The notes under the pieces are model-generated. The model was given only the letters and a program-made list of their open reading frames with translations. It had not been told where the DNA came from and searched no databases. From Siphonodentalium dalli (taxonomy: Eukaryota > Mollusca > Scaphopoda > Gadilida > Siphonodentaliidae): a stretch of 64,000 bases of DNA. This document shows, in pieces, positions 48,328-60,699 of the stretch. The position numbers were made by a program, and so were the translations under genes. Each line of letters starts with the position of its first letter. The first letter of the stretch is position 1. The DNA lies in assembly GCA_032622095.1 (NCBI GenBank), contig CP136063.1, positions 148,233,379 through 148,297,378 of the forward strand, in the 5' to 3' direction.

Positions 48328-48879
48328 GTGAACATTCCGCTTTGCGAATTATGTTTTGAATATGGATATCACCATTTAACTGGGAGATATATAGTTTCTT
48401 CTGAGGGAAGATATGTTCATTTATCAAAACCGCAATTCTGGTCCATTCTCAGCAAAACCGTGCATGCGTGTCGCCGGTGGTTTTCCGTTAGAATACCGAC
48501 GACAGAGATACAAAAATGCCGTGTGCGGGAAGACCTTATCCCCGCGCAACTGGAACACTACACACGTAAACAGGTTGTGGAGTATTTCTGCCGGAAGCTG
48601 CTCCTATGTATGCGCAAATGTAACATACGTTACTGTCGCCGAGCCAATATTCTACGAAGAATCGCTCACAAAAGGTATAATGTCGGACGACCGAGGCTAG
48701 TATTCCCGTTGGAGCTGAGCGAGTGTTTGTTGTCTTCGTTGTACGTCATTAAGACCATTTGCGATCATGACCAAGAAAAATATAGCAACAGAAGCAGCTG
48801 TCGCCAGATCCGTGTAACATACGTTACCGAATATAAAAATGATTCCACACGAATACTATTTGGTTTATATCATGCATAA
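48328..48879 (+). CDS. 183-codon ORF of unknown nature
   Basis: The longest open frame in the window not made of repeats. It ends in TAA, and its first codon is GTG; the first ATG is further inside, so the start is unsure. The peptide is Cys/Arg-rich in the middle (EYFCRKLLLCMRKCN), with no recognised domain or signal. A second frame (48413-48700) is also open for 95 codons and equally plausible, so at most one is real. GC is raised from 48430 to 48760. Two copies of the GTAACATACGTTAC motif lie inside (48620, 48814). Confidence 0.25.
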   Translation: MNIPLCELCFEYGYHHLTGRYIVSSEGRYVHLSKPQFWSILSKTVHACRRWFSVRIPTTEIQKCRVREDLIPAQLEHYTRKQVVEYFCRKLLLCMRKCNIRYCRRANILRRIAHKRYNVGRPRLVFPLELSECLLSSLYVIKTICDHDQEKYSNRSSCRQIRVTYVTEYKNDSTRILFGLYHA

Positions 48880-49499
48880 CACGCACTAATTGTTAGCTGT
48901 CCATCGACTTTATACGAGAGAGATACGGGGATGCACTGGAACGTTTGAATGTCACCGAATATGATGGTTTGTTTTAAGCCTGTAACATACGTTACCATAT
49001 GTTTTGAATATCTCACTGAGGTCGAGTGAGATTAGTTATTTGTTATAGATGGCTGCCTTCTATCTGATCGGAAAAATATCAAAATTTCGTTCTAAAACAG
49101 TGTGTAACTGGTGTTAGCCTCTGCTACATATGTGGATGTAACGTATGTTATTGTAACATACGTTACCGGCTAAAATATTTATTGAAAAAAAAAACAAGAT
49201 ATCTCACTGTATGGCAATAATAACGCGAGTTTAGAACACCGGTGATCCAAATATGTGGGTAACTGTGTGCTAGTATGATAATTAATGAGGTTATGATGAA
49301 TCGTGTGCGATACACGTGATTCTTTGAAAATATCCCCATTGATTATCGCGATGTGTAGGGATCATTACATTTCCGTGAACTTATTGAGCCGCTCTTACTG
49401 GAAAACACGAATGGGATATATTGGCTGTTTTGTAATGACTGCAAAGCAAAATAGCAGGTTGCTAACCAATAAAGGTTTTCGGGGGACGTGCGATTAAAG

Positions 49500-50085
49500 T
49501 TAAACAATATATTCCATAATTATGTTGCATTTTAAACTCCACTGAGAATGCGCCAGGTGACCATGTGATCTGAGTAATCACCCTTGTTCAACTATAACTA
49601 TGACTTCCATTATTATGACTATTACCCCCTATATAACTGTCTTCAATATATAACGGTTCTGATAATTTAAAGCCGATAATTATATATGTCTGCAGTAAAT
49701 ACACGGACCACTCCCTGGCACTAACTGAAATTATATGCATGACTCATGTCATGATCGAAGTTAACGGGCATAATTTGGAGATGCATACATGTAAAGGCAC
49801 CAGGCTGGGAATAATAAACATGGAAGGGCAAATTGGCCATGGGCATTTGTGGTAACCATCAATATGTTACCAGTGACTTCACTCAATCGAAAATATATGT
49901 TTTGACATTTAAGTTTGGTATAATATTTTAAAAAATATCAGCTGAAATATGTTTGGTTTGCATACTGTATATAATATTCGCAAACATTGAAATGGACGGA
50001 TGTCTAGATTTCTAATTGCTTACTGTAGATATATGGCAACAACAAAAGTGTCTGCTCGCCATTCTTCTCTACATATATATAACTA
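49500..50085. other. Noncoding DNA
   Basis: Unique AT-rich sequence with no supported feature. Confidence 0.3.
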
Positions 50086-50089
50086 ACTA

Positions 50090-50590
50090 GCCGATGAGCC
50101 CGACGTTGTCCGGGCTATTCAAAAACCAAATTTCAAGTCGATAGCTCCACCCGTTTCCGAGATCTGGTCTGCGCATGCGCGAAGCTGGCGTCGCACGGGC
50201 TCGGCGACCCGATAAAATTTGTATCCGGGGCAAGATACATTCACATACCAAATTTAAAGTCGATAGGTCCACCCGTTTCCGAGATCTCGTCTGCGCATGC
50301 GCGAAGCTGGCGTTGCACGGGCTCGGCGACCCGATAGAATTCGTATCCGGGGCAAGATACATTCACATAGCAAATTTCAAGTCGATAGCTCCACCCGTTT
50401 CCGAGATCTCGTCTGTGCATGCGCGAAGCGGGCGCCGCACGGGCTCGCCAATACGACAACGACGACCGCCTGGTCAAACTACACACACGTACCAAGTTTC
50501 ATCCCGATCGGTCGAGAATCGTAGATTTGTATAAATGACAGACAAACAAACATACAGACAGACAGACAGAGGTCTTCAAAATATATATGA
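50090..50590 (+). mobile_element. Pearl/DINE-like repeat, three 122-bp core units
   Basis: Starts with GATGAGCCCGACGTTGTCCG. The core unit (CTCCACCCGTTTCCGAGATC, GCGCATGCGC, CACGGGCTCG, GGGGCAAGATACATTCACAT, CAAATTTCAAGTCGATAG) recurs at about 50146, 50269 and 50391. A 3' part follows with GATCGGTCGAGAATCGTAGA, (GACA)n and GAGGTCTTCAAAATATATA. This is the most complete copy in the window. Apparent frames of 75-119 codons are by-products. Confidence 0.75.
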
Positions 50591-50599
50591 GATGTGATA

Positions 50600-51775
50600 T
50601 CCCACCGCAGATATCATGTACCTGGAAACCCGACAGCCACCGCCGAAAACGAAACCATTGAAAACGTTACTTTAATCATTGACAAGCACATCATTATTCC
50701 GCTAGGCATAACTATACTTGACAGTATACGTAAGCCATGCACGTGTTTAAAACATGAGGCCGTGTAACTGTATGCATGCATGTCCAGCATAGGGTAGCAC
50801 TCAATTCGCACTCAATATACCAGTGCAATCATTCTCGATAGCAATATATACAGGACTTTCTATATAGATATGATACAGTGCTAATCTTAATACAAATGAA
50901 TTTTTATGCTGCATTTGTCGACGTTGGCCATAAAACTGAATATGTTATTTGCTTCTTGTATTGTATTATAGTGATGTTTCAGTTCGTAACATACGTTACC
51001 ATGGTATGTGTGTGACGGCAGCTTAATTTTGGAAGAAGAATCCGCGAATAAATCGATTTCTCATTGTTACTGGAAAGAATGAATCTTCGAATATACCGTG
51101 GAATAACACATTTGGCACAAATCATACATATGATCAAATGAAAGGAAACGAATTATGAAGAAATAAAATAGGCTACGTAATTATTAGAAAATGTATGCAA
51201 TTATTACTTTGTATAGCGTTTTGATCCTAACCATGTGTAACCGTGTATGCGTGTCACTTAATTATGTTTTGATTTTCTGGCTGCTGCCCATCTTACAAAA
51301 TTGTTATGAGGGAAATGTGATACCATTAAATGGTTCAATATCGATGTAAACCACCCCAACCGATGTGTGTTCACCGGTAACGTATGTTACAATAGGGAAA
51401 ACACTCGATTTTTCATCCATACTTACCAGGTACCATAGCAATGTACTCGAAAGAGCAATGATGCCAATATTACACATTTAGTTTCAGCATAACTCTTGTT
51501 TGCATAAACGAACAATATTGAACGATACTGTTGATTTTGAATTTTCTCGATTTTCGTTCCTCAAAGCACCGATTTGGTGAGAATGGACCTTCTATGGTTT
51601 GGTGATACCTTCGGGTTTGGCGATACCACGTACACGGGGGTGCAGATGTGTGAACAATTAATTAAATTCCCAGATTCAAATCGCAGTTTTTATACAAACA
51701 ATGCGCGGTTCCCGGATGACCGAAATCTAAACCGAATCTCATAAATACATCGCCTATTACTAGAAAAATGACAAG
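50600..51775. other. Noncoding DNA with two motif copies
   Basis: Apart from the 14-bp motifs at 50986 and 51377, no repeat or exon is supported. Confidence 0.35.
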
Positions 51776-51904
51776 CACTCATTCACCCTCCCCCACGTGA
51801 CCCGGATTGGGCCCTTAGCTAGGAATATCACTCAAGATATAAAAAAATAAGCAACAGACCACCCCCCCCCCACCCATTATAAAGTCCAAACACGCTATAT
51901 AATC

Positions 51905-53095
51905 CTTTTTTATTTTTTATTTGTTTTTATTTTATTTTTTTGTATATAGTTTATTTACTCAGACACAATATGTGCAACATGAAACAAGAATAAGATAAAT
52001 CACATGGCTAAATTAACTTACTGCACATAAAACAACATAAATATAAACATCACCTATCTTCACCATCATCATCTTCATCACCGTCGTCGTCCCTATTCGT
52101 ATAGTATCATCGACATCAGTGTCGTCGTCTACGTCATTATAATCATCATCATTATCATAATCAACATCAACGTCACTATCATCAGTATCACCGTCGTCAT
52201 CATCATCATCATCATTATTATTATCATCATCATCATCATCATCATCATCACCATCATCATCACCACCATCGGTATCATCGTCTTCGTAGAAGCTGTACAA
52301 TACTACTGACTGTGCTCGGTTAACTTAAGGCCCTTATTAATGAACATTGATAGGTTCCGCAATGTGTTAATATCGGTTTCGTTTAATAATGCATAACACG
52401 ATTCTTTGGACACAACCTTTCGATAACATTCTGGTAAATATTTAATTCTAAGTTCACGAAGATTAGGGCATTTCATCAGGAAGTGATACTCGTCCCCTTG
52501 TTCCACTTTGCATATGCTACACATTGCATCGTTGTTAGCCACTGCTTGTTTGCGCTTTCCTTTTTTCCATCGAGTCACTTCTACAGCCAGTCTATGATTT
52601 GCTGTCCTCAGACGTTGTATATGAATACTAAATGAAAAGTTCAAAGTGTAACATTTGGAAAAAGACGGTTTATCTTTCAAGTGGGTATAAACCCCCCCCC
52701 CCCCATTGATGATTTTGTAACGTCATCCGTCCACATGATGTGAAAGTTGTTTATCAAAGCCTTATGTAAGCTACGTACCATAGTCGGGGTAAGTGAAGAT
52801 TGATTTGCCCACGCCCATGTAAATCCAGTTTGAGTCAGTGTATTTTTATAAAGGTCAATAATTTTGAACTGTTTGCCGAGTGTACTCATTTTATAAACAA
52901 GAGTATACAATTTCGCAGCTATTCTCTCTTGGTTAGTATATATACTATCAACTAATTTGGACCAAAATGATACCATGCGCTTTTTAATCTCGATGTCTAG
53001 AGGCCATCGTCCAAGTTCACCATATACTATGTAATTTGGAGTGCTTGATTTCATACGCGTTAATAATTTGCAAAATTTCAAATGCACAGCTTATA
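51905..53095 (-). pseudogene. LINE 3' fragment with A-rich tail
   Basis: Two minus-strand frames (52677-53087, then 52303-52680) read together as the C-terminal part of a non-LTR retrotransposon ORF2. The first contains FCKLLTRMKSSTPNYIVYGE and WPLDIEIKKRMVSFW. The second has LRTANHRLAVEVTRW and a zinc knuckle CSICKVEQGDEYHFLMKC (C-x2-C-x8-H-x4-C). The frame change falls at a 13-bp C tract (52692-52704 on the plus strand). The stop is followed by a (GAT)n tract, AATAAA-type signals and an A-rich tail at 51906-51945, all typical of a 3' UTR. The reverse-transcriptase core is missing, so the copy is 5'-truncated. Its flanks are the same C-rich repeat on both sides. Confidence 0.85.
52055..52282. 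repeat. (ATC)n microsatellite in the LINE 3' UTR
   Basis: Imperfect ATC/GTC trinucleotides over about 225 bp. On the minus strand they give an aspartate-rich frame, which is a repeat artefact. Confidence 0.9.
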
Positions 53096-53899
53096 GTCTT
53101 GGTGTTTTCATCAAATCCCCAGACTCCTCCCAGCCTAACTCTGCATGCTTAGATATAAACTCAAGCCCTCCAGAAACTTACCCCCATTATGAATTCATAT
53201 ATGTACCAACTAATATTCCGATCCCCTCCTCCCGATCCCTGACCCCTGGTCCTAGTTGGTTGTTCAGCTATAATATCATGATAGACAAAAATAAACAACA
53301 CCCCCCTCCCAATTATAGAGACCAAACACTTAATATTATCCTCCCATATTAACTGCATGATTATATATAAACATGTGCCCGCCAAACAAACTTAACCCCA
53401 TTGTATATACATATATGTTCCTACTAATAATCCATTCGCCCAATAATATACACATGTACACCCCCCCCCCCCCTCAACCGAAATACAAATGCATGCCACT
53501 ATTTATTTATATATACAAACACGCATTATTACGCCTCCGCCCACTCCAGCATGCTTATATATACGCATGCAGACTCGTGCCTCCAAGTAAACTTAATCCA
53601 ATTATCCCATATATATCCACTAATATTCGCACCAATAATATATGTACAACCCTCCCCAACCGAAATACATAAGCATGCCAATATTTATTTTATATGCCAA
53701 ACAAGCATTACTAACCCCCCGCCCAGTTCAACATGCTTATATATAGACAAACGCCCGCCAATTAAATTCATCCCAAAAAATATATATATACATGTTTACC
53801 CAACCAGAATATAGACCAACCCAACATCATGCTTATAGATTCATACATGTACTTGGACCGACCCCAAAATGTATTTATGTAACAACTAATATACCCATT

Positions 53900-56170
53900 T
53901 CGTTCCAGATAAAATCCAAATATCTAAAATGACTATATATAGAGCTCGATTTTGCTCATTATTCATTGGTTTTTCAAAAAATCGGTTCACGCTCTGATGA
54001 GACTTTACCGAATTAATATAGGTTTATCCCGTGATAAAACTATGTCAAATTGGTCGAAACGTCGTCATTGACACTACATCAGATTTGACCCTCAATGATG
54101 TCTGCGTGGATATCACGAATGATAACTCTGATATGCGATGTCAGGTGCAACGTTGGAACGGACTTCGGTGCACAGGTAGTGAGGGGTAGGTATTTCTCAC
54201 CATATATATATGTATATATAAACGAAACTCATTTGTTCGTACCCCTATAAAACCGTTTATATTGATATTGCGCGAAGATAAACTAATATATATAAAAAAA
54301 ACTATTACATGCCGATTTCAGACTTGACAATTACAAATGTACAAGTTTGTTATCATGCAATGAACACTGCATGAATGCACAATTACAAAATAAATGCCAA
54401 TGTACAACAATAAGATCGTGTCCACTGCGTGTGGACGCAAGTGAACACTGGTTTGTGGTAAACCGTTAAAAAGGCTTAATCGACTCATGTTTTCCTTCAA
54501 TTGTGTAACATTCGCAGCCCGGTGCCACCCTGCCTCGATGAAGGGTGTGTTCTGCTACATTTTCGTACTAATTTGGTTTGAATATCGTGTATACATGTAT
54601 AGTTCTCTCGTAAATGAAGATTGATCCTCCTGTTTTCGTGCTAAAGCAAGGCACATCACGATAAAAAGAACATTTCCCAAACTACACGATGTCGTATTTG
54701 ATAACAAAGACATGTTTTGGTTTCCTTAATATCTCATAGACACAGTGGTGTCGCCGTGCCAATGATTTTGAGGCTAAAATAACTATGATAACTTCTGATC
54801 ATGTTATTCTGACCGTGTCGTGATATCTGATTGTTGTCGCTATAGCTCGTGTATCAAAAAGAATACCAATATAGCAAAACAACATCATCACACGAACAAT
54901 GTACACTATATTTACCAAGAGCATTGTTGGATTGTCAAACGTTGCATGGGAATTCATGAATCTGAACCTGGATATACACCATGCCATTGAAAAATGACGT
55001 CATACCATAATTTCTCTTTTGTAATCCCGTCACACATATTGACATTATTGACATTATTGCAATCGTCGGGACGGAAGAGTTTGTGTGGTGTTGGTGGTGC
55101 AGTCACGATATAATCCGTTGTAGAAACACAGCTGTTAGTCGGCTATCGGCTTGGTTACGATTCTGTTTGTAGTCTCGCCAATATTGAGTGGACTGTTTAA
55201 CTATCTGACTGACTCGAGTGGTCGCGGTCCTGGATAGCAAACCAGTCTGAGTAAATAATACTCATGCATTCCAGCCTGATCACCCATGCAGAATATATTG
55301 TTATGATACCGCATGTTCTCAAATGCAAAGTTGAATGTAAGAAACCTTCTCATCCATGTCCCCGAATTTTAAAACAAACTTTTAAAGCGATCCTTTAAAA
55401 AAAAACAATCACATTGTTCTACGAATATCGCAGCCTTGTAGCAAGACCGGTTTTCGTGATGTCTTGAATCGTATATCCGAGACAAAACCACGCCTCGTAT
55501 GACGCACACATGTAGAAGCAGAGACACCGTGGTCAGCTTCACCTGCTGCCCCCATCAATACTCAGGTTTGAGAAACAATTCAATTGCCCACAGAGAAGAA
55601 AAGAACTTTTGTATGGTTTCACATATAGTGGAATATATCCCATCTTATAGTTTTTCACGAATGTAAACAGGTAAATGAATTAAAATTCCGGTGTGCCAAC
55701 AACGTTAACTTATGTTAGTCCCTTTTAGCAATTATTTATATACCGCATGTTCCGGCAACCATGCATGTGTGTCACGGACAAAACAGAAACACATAATCCA
55801 CCTCGACGTTGCTTTTTTGCTATCGACAGTAAATGTCGGTGCCTCGAGCGATGCATAGGTCAAAATCAAGTAGGTTGGTGCGATGTTTGGGATTGATTTA
55901 TGTTGTTATCTACTGGCATCCAACAGACAGATGCCAATCATTGTTATCCAAACATTTAAACTCAACGCAGGTTCAACTTCCCTATCATACCTGGATCGGT
56001 CTGTGTTGCGCAACAATGCACTGGATCATGTGTGGCGAGTAAAACACGACATGCATATACAAACGGATGCCAAGAATAAACTGCCTTTCACATTACATAT
56101 ATCATATTAAATTATGGATATCTCATTGTTACACTTCGGTGTCAGAAAATTCGTCCATAAGTATTGCTTA
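53900..56170. other. Noncoding DNA
   Basis: Mainly unique sequence. Short frames of 60-75 codons (54318, 54799, 55833, 55883) overlap or lack any signal. No RNA gene was found. Confidence 0.35.
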
Positions 56171-56172
56171 AC

Positions 56173-56174
<2 letters not shown>

Positions 56175-56240
<66 letters not shown>
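56175..56240. repeat. (TA)n microsatellite
   Basis: About 65 bp of alternating TA. It creates the (IY)n stretch of a 122-codon frame that is not a gene. Confidence 0.95.
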
Positions 56241-56242
<2 letters not shown>

Positions 56243-56249
56243 GCCGTTC

Positions 56250-57135
56250 AGATATCGCTCTCGACTAAGGAACTGTTTTATGGACCTTGTGTGATTTTAC
56301 CCTACACTCATATTATATGTTATGGGACGCTTAGTGGTCGGGTATGGTGTCATGTGAGGCGAATTGAGATCAATATTAGGCGAGGCCGTAGACTTTCACT
56401 ATTTGCACCGTCACTATTTATCGACGCTCATAAAAAAAAATCAAGATCCATCGCCACTACTTATCGACGCGACGCTGATTGACTAATCGCAAGAGCTGAC
56501 ATAATAGATAATAATGATAAAGTAATGACAGTTTAATATAGCGAATAACACCAATGACTTGCTCAAACACGCTTTTTAAACATTACAATATTACCCCAGT
56601 CAAGCCAACCAATAAACCGACTGCAGCCATTGCAGGCGCTGCTCTAGTTTGTTCAGAACATGCTCTAATACTCAACAGTATGACAAGCTGACTGTAGTCG
56701 TATAGGAATCACTGAACTAAATGATTTCCCATAGGCGACAGTGTTAACGTTTCGGCCAAATTCACTGAATTGAAGCCTGCAGGCCATACCAGTGATGTTT
56801 ACCCAGCTAGATTGACACCAGTTGATCACGAAAATTCAAGAAAAATCATAGGTCATGTGTTTACTTTTTAAAATAAATCCCCAAGTGTACGACAGGGCTA
56901 TCCCACAGCCAAATTTGATCTGGAAAAACCCAGAACTACAGCAGCTAGTTAAATAAATTTCCCGCTCACAAAAATCCATTCCCCCATTCATTCACCAGTT
57001 TAAATTATTTAGATATTATGTACAAATCAAATAAACGCGATATCATCCTTTAATAACGTGTCGCATGTATCAGGTGAAGGTCATTCTTCAGTTACCTTCA
57101 CCTTTAGCAATTCCACGGTGTACTCGCTCCCCGAC
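56250..57135. other. Noncoding DNA
   Basis: Unique sequence, no supported feature. Confidence 0.3.
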
Positions 57136-57139
57136 TCTA

Positions 57140-57372
57140 GAACACATTTAGCTCCCTGATTCCTTTAACGCAGTACAAGCGACCTTGCTCAAGGGTGACA
57201 ATTTGGCGCGGGATTTGAAACAGCGAACAATCCGACATTGCACGTCGCTCAAAGCTGCCAAGACACTGCTGTGTGACGACCCACAATGGACCAGCGACGC
57301 ACTGCGAACTCATATCGCCGTGTTTACAGTGAATACAAGTCCGACGTGCACGCTAACACCACTGGACTAAGA
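57140..57372 (-). mobile_element. Probable tRNA-derived SINE
   Basis: On the minus strand TTAGTCCAGTGGTGTTAGCG resembles a tRNA A box. Further on, TTTCAAATCCCGCGCC is a good B box (57205-57220), followed by ACCCTTGAGCAAGGTCGCTT. That last block is like the CCTTGGGCAAGGCRCTT segment common in many marine invertebrate SINEs. Two tRNA-like units may be present in tandem (a dimeric head). The 61-codon plus-strand frame is a by-product. Target duplications were not found. Confidence 0.55.
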
Positions 57373-57379
57373 ACATTAG

Positions 57380-60320
57380 AGTGTGTCGATGTTTAAAGTT
57401 ACAAACATATATGCATGGCCAATGGGACAGTTTATAAGCTATATTAAGGAGTGCGACCCTTGACCATCATAAAAACGTGTTAGGTATTCCCTTGTGATTT
57501 ATACTCTATAAAACTGCTACTGTATCTATTCCCTGAACTTTCTGTATTAAATTACTGGCATAAACAACACTGAAATTGAATCAGAGAGACCAATCGACCG
57601 AAAATTCTGTCGCAATGAAGACATTGTTTCCTGATTTTTTTCACGAATTGGGACATGATCGAAATATTGCAATTTTTGGAACAACACAATGTTAAACTGT
57701 CTGTGTGGATGCTATGCTGTATCATTGGAAATCCATCGATTAAAACACATTTAAGCGAAATATGTGTATCAAAGTTTAGCTCGCATGTGTTGTTTAGGAA
57801 TTAAGAATAACGCAAAGTGAGTCTCATATAAATGTCTGTTGTTGGAAGTGTTACGGGGAAGAGATTGGACATCATTAATGCATTGATGGTGATCAGTGGT
57901 TTATTGTTATTTTTAAAGCAAATAATACATTCTAGATTGAGATTTTCAACCAACAACACTGCTATTCACGCGACCATGTCGATCGATACACGGGGCACAC
58001 TCCGAGTTCACGACATTAGTTCCTCGGTCCTCGAGCCGGGGACCAGTCAGTGCGCAACTATTGTTACTCGACAACAAATCCATAGAAATGGACGTTACCG
58101 AGTGTTGATCTCATGTCTCGAGTTTAGTGATTCCATATATGTATAGAATGCGAGTATAGTGCACCAAGATACAAGAACTTATCGAGACAGTAAAATTGTC
58201 CTCAAAGCCCAGAATAGTTTACATCCGCGGGTATATATAGGTGGGTGACAGGGTGGTTGGACCTATATTTATGCTGGTTCAACGGCTCTATCCAATACAT
58301 TTCTATTATTTTTGTTTGTAAATAAAATAGCAGAAATGTCGACCAATGAGACCGTGTTCCATTTCAGTACGCCAACAAACTTTCCGCATATTGGCATATT
58401 GAGATGTTGTATACCAAGAATTTTGCGCAAAATCACGACATTCGCGAAAGTCTATATAGGCTGTGAGAATTCTGGCAGGCTGGCAGCTTACACTTGCTGT
58501 TGATTCGGCGTTCAATAGTATCTCGGTTGGGGACAAGAAATCTAGCTGTCGCACTTATTGTAGAACAACGAATGGTGTTGTAATTACGTCAAGATAACGG
58601 GTGATTTCCTCGAAGATTCTAAAGATTTATGTGAGAGACAGGCCACATGTCAACATTTAGTTGGTTTAATTCCTATTCCAATTAACACTTCTGTATACAT
58701 TTAATAAGCCAATATTTACTGCAATCTTTCGACAATTGTAATTAGTCAGTTGTGCTTTTGTAACTTTTCGTCTAATTATATATTTTTTCTAATTAACCAC
58801 TACGATTATCGAACACGCGTCTTCTTACTGCTATCATTCATCGAAGATCACACAGAAAGTCATTATTGCACGTGTGAGGAGTTCCATCCAGCCTGATGTA
58901 AAAAAAAATAAAACATCATTGCAGTCAATAGAACAGACTATTTTATCGTCCGGTAGTTTATTATAAGTTGTATATATGTTTGGTCGTTGCTAGCATTGAT
59001 ATAGTGACGCGCTCTGATTACCGCATCAATGAAATTGGGGACACGAATAATGCTCACTAGATTCTGGAAAAGGGTGACATAAACATTTCTTCAGAATCAC
59101 GTTAGCATTATTCACGGGTAGTAAATTCCCTTTGGAAAACTAGAGGTGGGCTGTCCCAATGGGACTAAGGATACCCCCATGGCAGCCAGTCTTTTGCATG
59201 TTGCGAAAAATGTTGTGTCCGAAAAGGGGAAAAGTCGGATGGACCTCATAATTACAGGTGCACAGGTTATCATGCATGGTACTATATATATATATGTGCC
59301 AAGTTTAAAAAACAAATAGACCGAAAATGTAGGAATACAATCTCGGACAAAGTTGCTTCGCTGCTGATGGATATATTTATTCTTGTAATCGTTGCAAATT
59401 AGAAAAATACTCTTCGGAATGAATTTTTTTATAAATATTAAGTACTGTCCTTGTCATTTTTCGATTTCGTTTGTTTATTTTTTTTTTCTTGGTTCTTTTT
59501 CAGTGTTCTCGTTAGCCTCCAAATACATTAACCCTTATTTAACCAAATAGACTCTCCCACCCAGTTGTAGAAAAGGGTCGCTGACCCTACGTCCCCCGAA
59601 AAGGATGGCTTAGGTGGGTGGGGTTTGGCTCAGTTTGGAGACAAACAAAGTCAAAATTCCGGTAAAAATGTACCATAATTAAATTAAGTCTTGACAAAAT
59701 TGTCCATTACCATGAAAACGACTTCAGTCTTTTATTTTAGGATCCCAATTAATAATCAGCAAATGCTATTTATGGTCAAATACTATGGTCTTTGGGTTTA
59801 AAACCATCTGGCATTGCCAACACATTGTTAGGGATTAACTCCAACAATCAGTACATCATTATGGACAACTTAATTAACCCTTTATATACTAAATACTCAT
59901 CAACGAGTAGTTACCTTATGAAATGTTCAGTTAGTAAGTTCAACAAACGACCATATATAGACCGTTTTGTCAAAACCAGACACAGTTTCTCGGCGGCCGA
60001 GCAATATATATGCACGTCGAACTTCGAACTTCAAACGCATCATTATATCTGTTGTGGAACGCATCGTTCAAGAGTTGGGTATATATAGGTCGCACATATA
60101 TATAATGCGAACCATAAGATGGTGTTTATCAGATTTGGTATCGACCAAATAAACATTTGAAAACTGATACACGGACCATTTAAAATGAATATAGCCACTC
60201 CACGAATGTAGCTTATATATATCATGTCGAAATGCGACGTATATAGTCGCTTTTATGGATATGGTATGATTTGTATACGGACATGGAATAATTACAACTC
60301 TATATATCATGTAACATAAA
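57380..60320. other. Noncoding DNA with weak coding-like islands
   Basis: 57955-58146 is GC-rich and open to a TAG (for example SVLEPGTSQCATIVTRQQ), but has no splice evidence. 59905-59955 shares a 50-bp block with 10850-10902. An inverted repeat of CTCCCACCCA / TGGGTGGGG lies near 59555-59620. Otherwise unique. Confidence 0.3.
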
Positions 60321-60327
60321 TATATTA

Positions 60328-60693
60328 TCAAAGACAGATACGAAAAACACAATAACAAGACAACATGATTTTATAAAGAGACAGCTCATTGCCAATACTA
60401 TATTCATAGCACATTTTTAATCGGAAGTCACAGAGCCACTTCTTTTCAGATATGCGCAGTAGAAGTTTCAACAAAAAGGAAGCGATTATATATAGTGATC
60501 CCTTCGTATAACTCAAATTTGGGTCTACATATGAAAAATACTTTGCAGTTTCTTCCTTGGGGGTATTTGAGAAACAATTGCAAATACTCTCGCATATATC
60601 ACACACTTCGTGATGGCATGCAGAAGTTGCTGTGCCGCTTTGGTTTATAATTTGTGTTTGCCTTCTATATTCATCACTTTTCTCAATAGTAAT
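60328..60693 (-). CDS. Candidate exon, Cys-rich start
   Basis: On the minus strand an in-frame TGA is followed directly by an acceptor (TTGTGTACCGTTTGACAG) and then, in phase 0, by 121 open codons to a stop. The first 65 codons have strong protein character: EKSDEYRRQTQIINQSG, then SACHHEVCDICESICNCF with six cysteines, then NTPKEETAKYFSYVDPN. The second half is AT-rich and hydrophobic, so the true exon may end earlier (a weak donor TCATAT|GTAGAC lies near 60528). No domain is recognised. Same strand and splice phase as the candidate exon at 61603-61776. Confidence 0.4.
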   Translation of the reverse strand: MTIEKSDEYRRQTQIINQSGTATSACHHEVCDICESICNCFSNTPKEETAKYFSYVDPNLSYTKGSLYIIASFLLKLLLRISEKKWLCDFRLKMCYEYSIGNELSLYKIMLSCYCVFRICL

Positions 60694-60699
60694 CTGTCA

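Larger units (their letters stand above)
48620..51390. promoter_or_regulatory. Cluster of GTAACATACGTTAC motifs
   Basis: The 14-mer occurs exactly at 48620, 48814, 48982, 49153 and 50986, and as its reverse complement at 51377. A 13/14 reverse-complement copy at 49138 joins the one at 49153, so 49138-49150 and 49154-49166 are perfect 13-bp inverted repeats with a 3-bp gap. Flanks of the copies are not similar, so this is not simply a transposon family. No other copy was noticed outside this 2.8-kb stretch. Confidence 0.5.
51780..53890. repeat. C-rich, G-poor tandem repeat split by a LINE
   Basis: Degenerate ~180-220-bp units occur at 51780-51900 and 53100-53890. Shared blocks include CATGCTTATATATA, CCGCCCANTYCARCATGC and an AACAAACTTAAYCCMA block, with C-runs. 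G is scarce on this strand, a strong skew. The part before the LINE (CCCCCACCCATTATAAAGTCC) matches 53300-53320 (CCCTCCCAATTATAGAGACC). Confidence 0.6.

Noticed and set aside
50175-50534. 119-codon frame with repeated VARARRPD motifs
   Set aside because: Produced by the 122-bp core repeats of a mobile element.
52013-52300. Aspartate-rich 95-codon frame
   Set aside because: Translation of an imperfect trinucleotide tract lying in the 3' UTR of a LINE fragment.
53985-54025. CTGATGAG word suggesting a hammerhead ribozyme
   Set aside because: The following bases do not form stem II, and the required CGAAA core is not in position.
56114-56482. 122-codon frame with (IY)n
   Set aside because: Depends on reading through a TA microsatellite, with no coding signal outside it.
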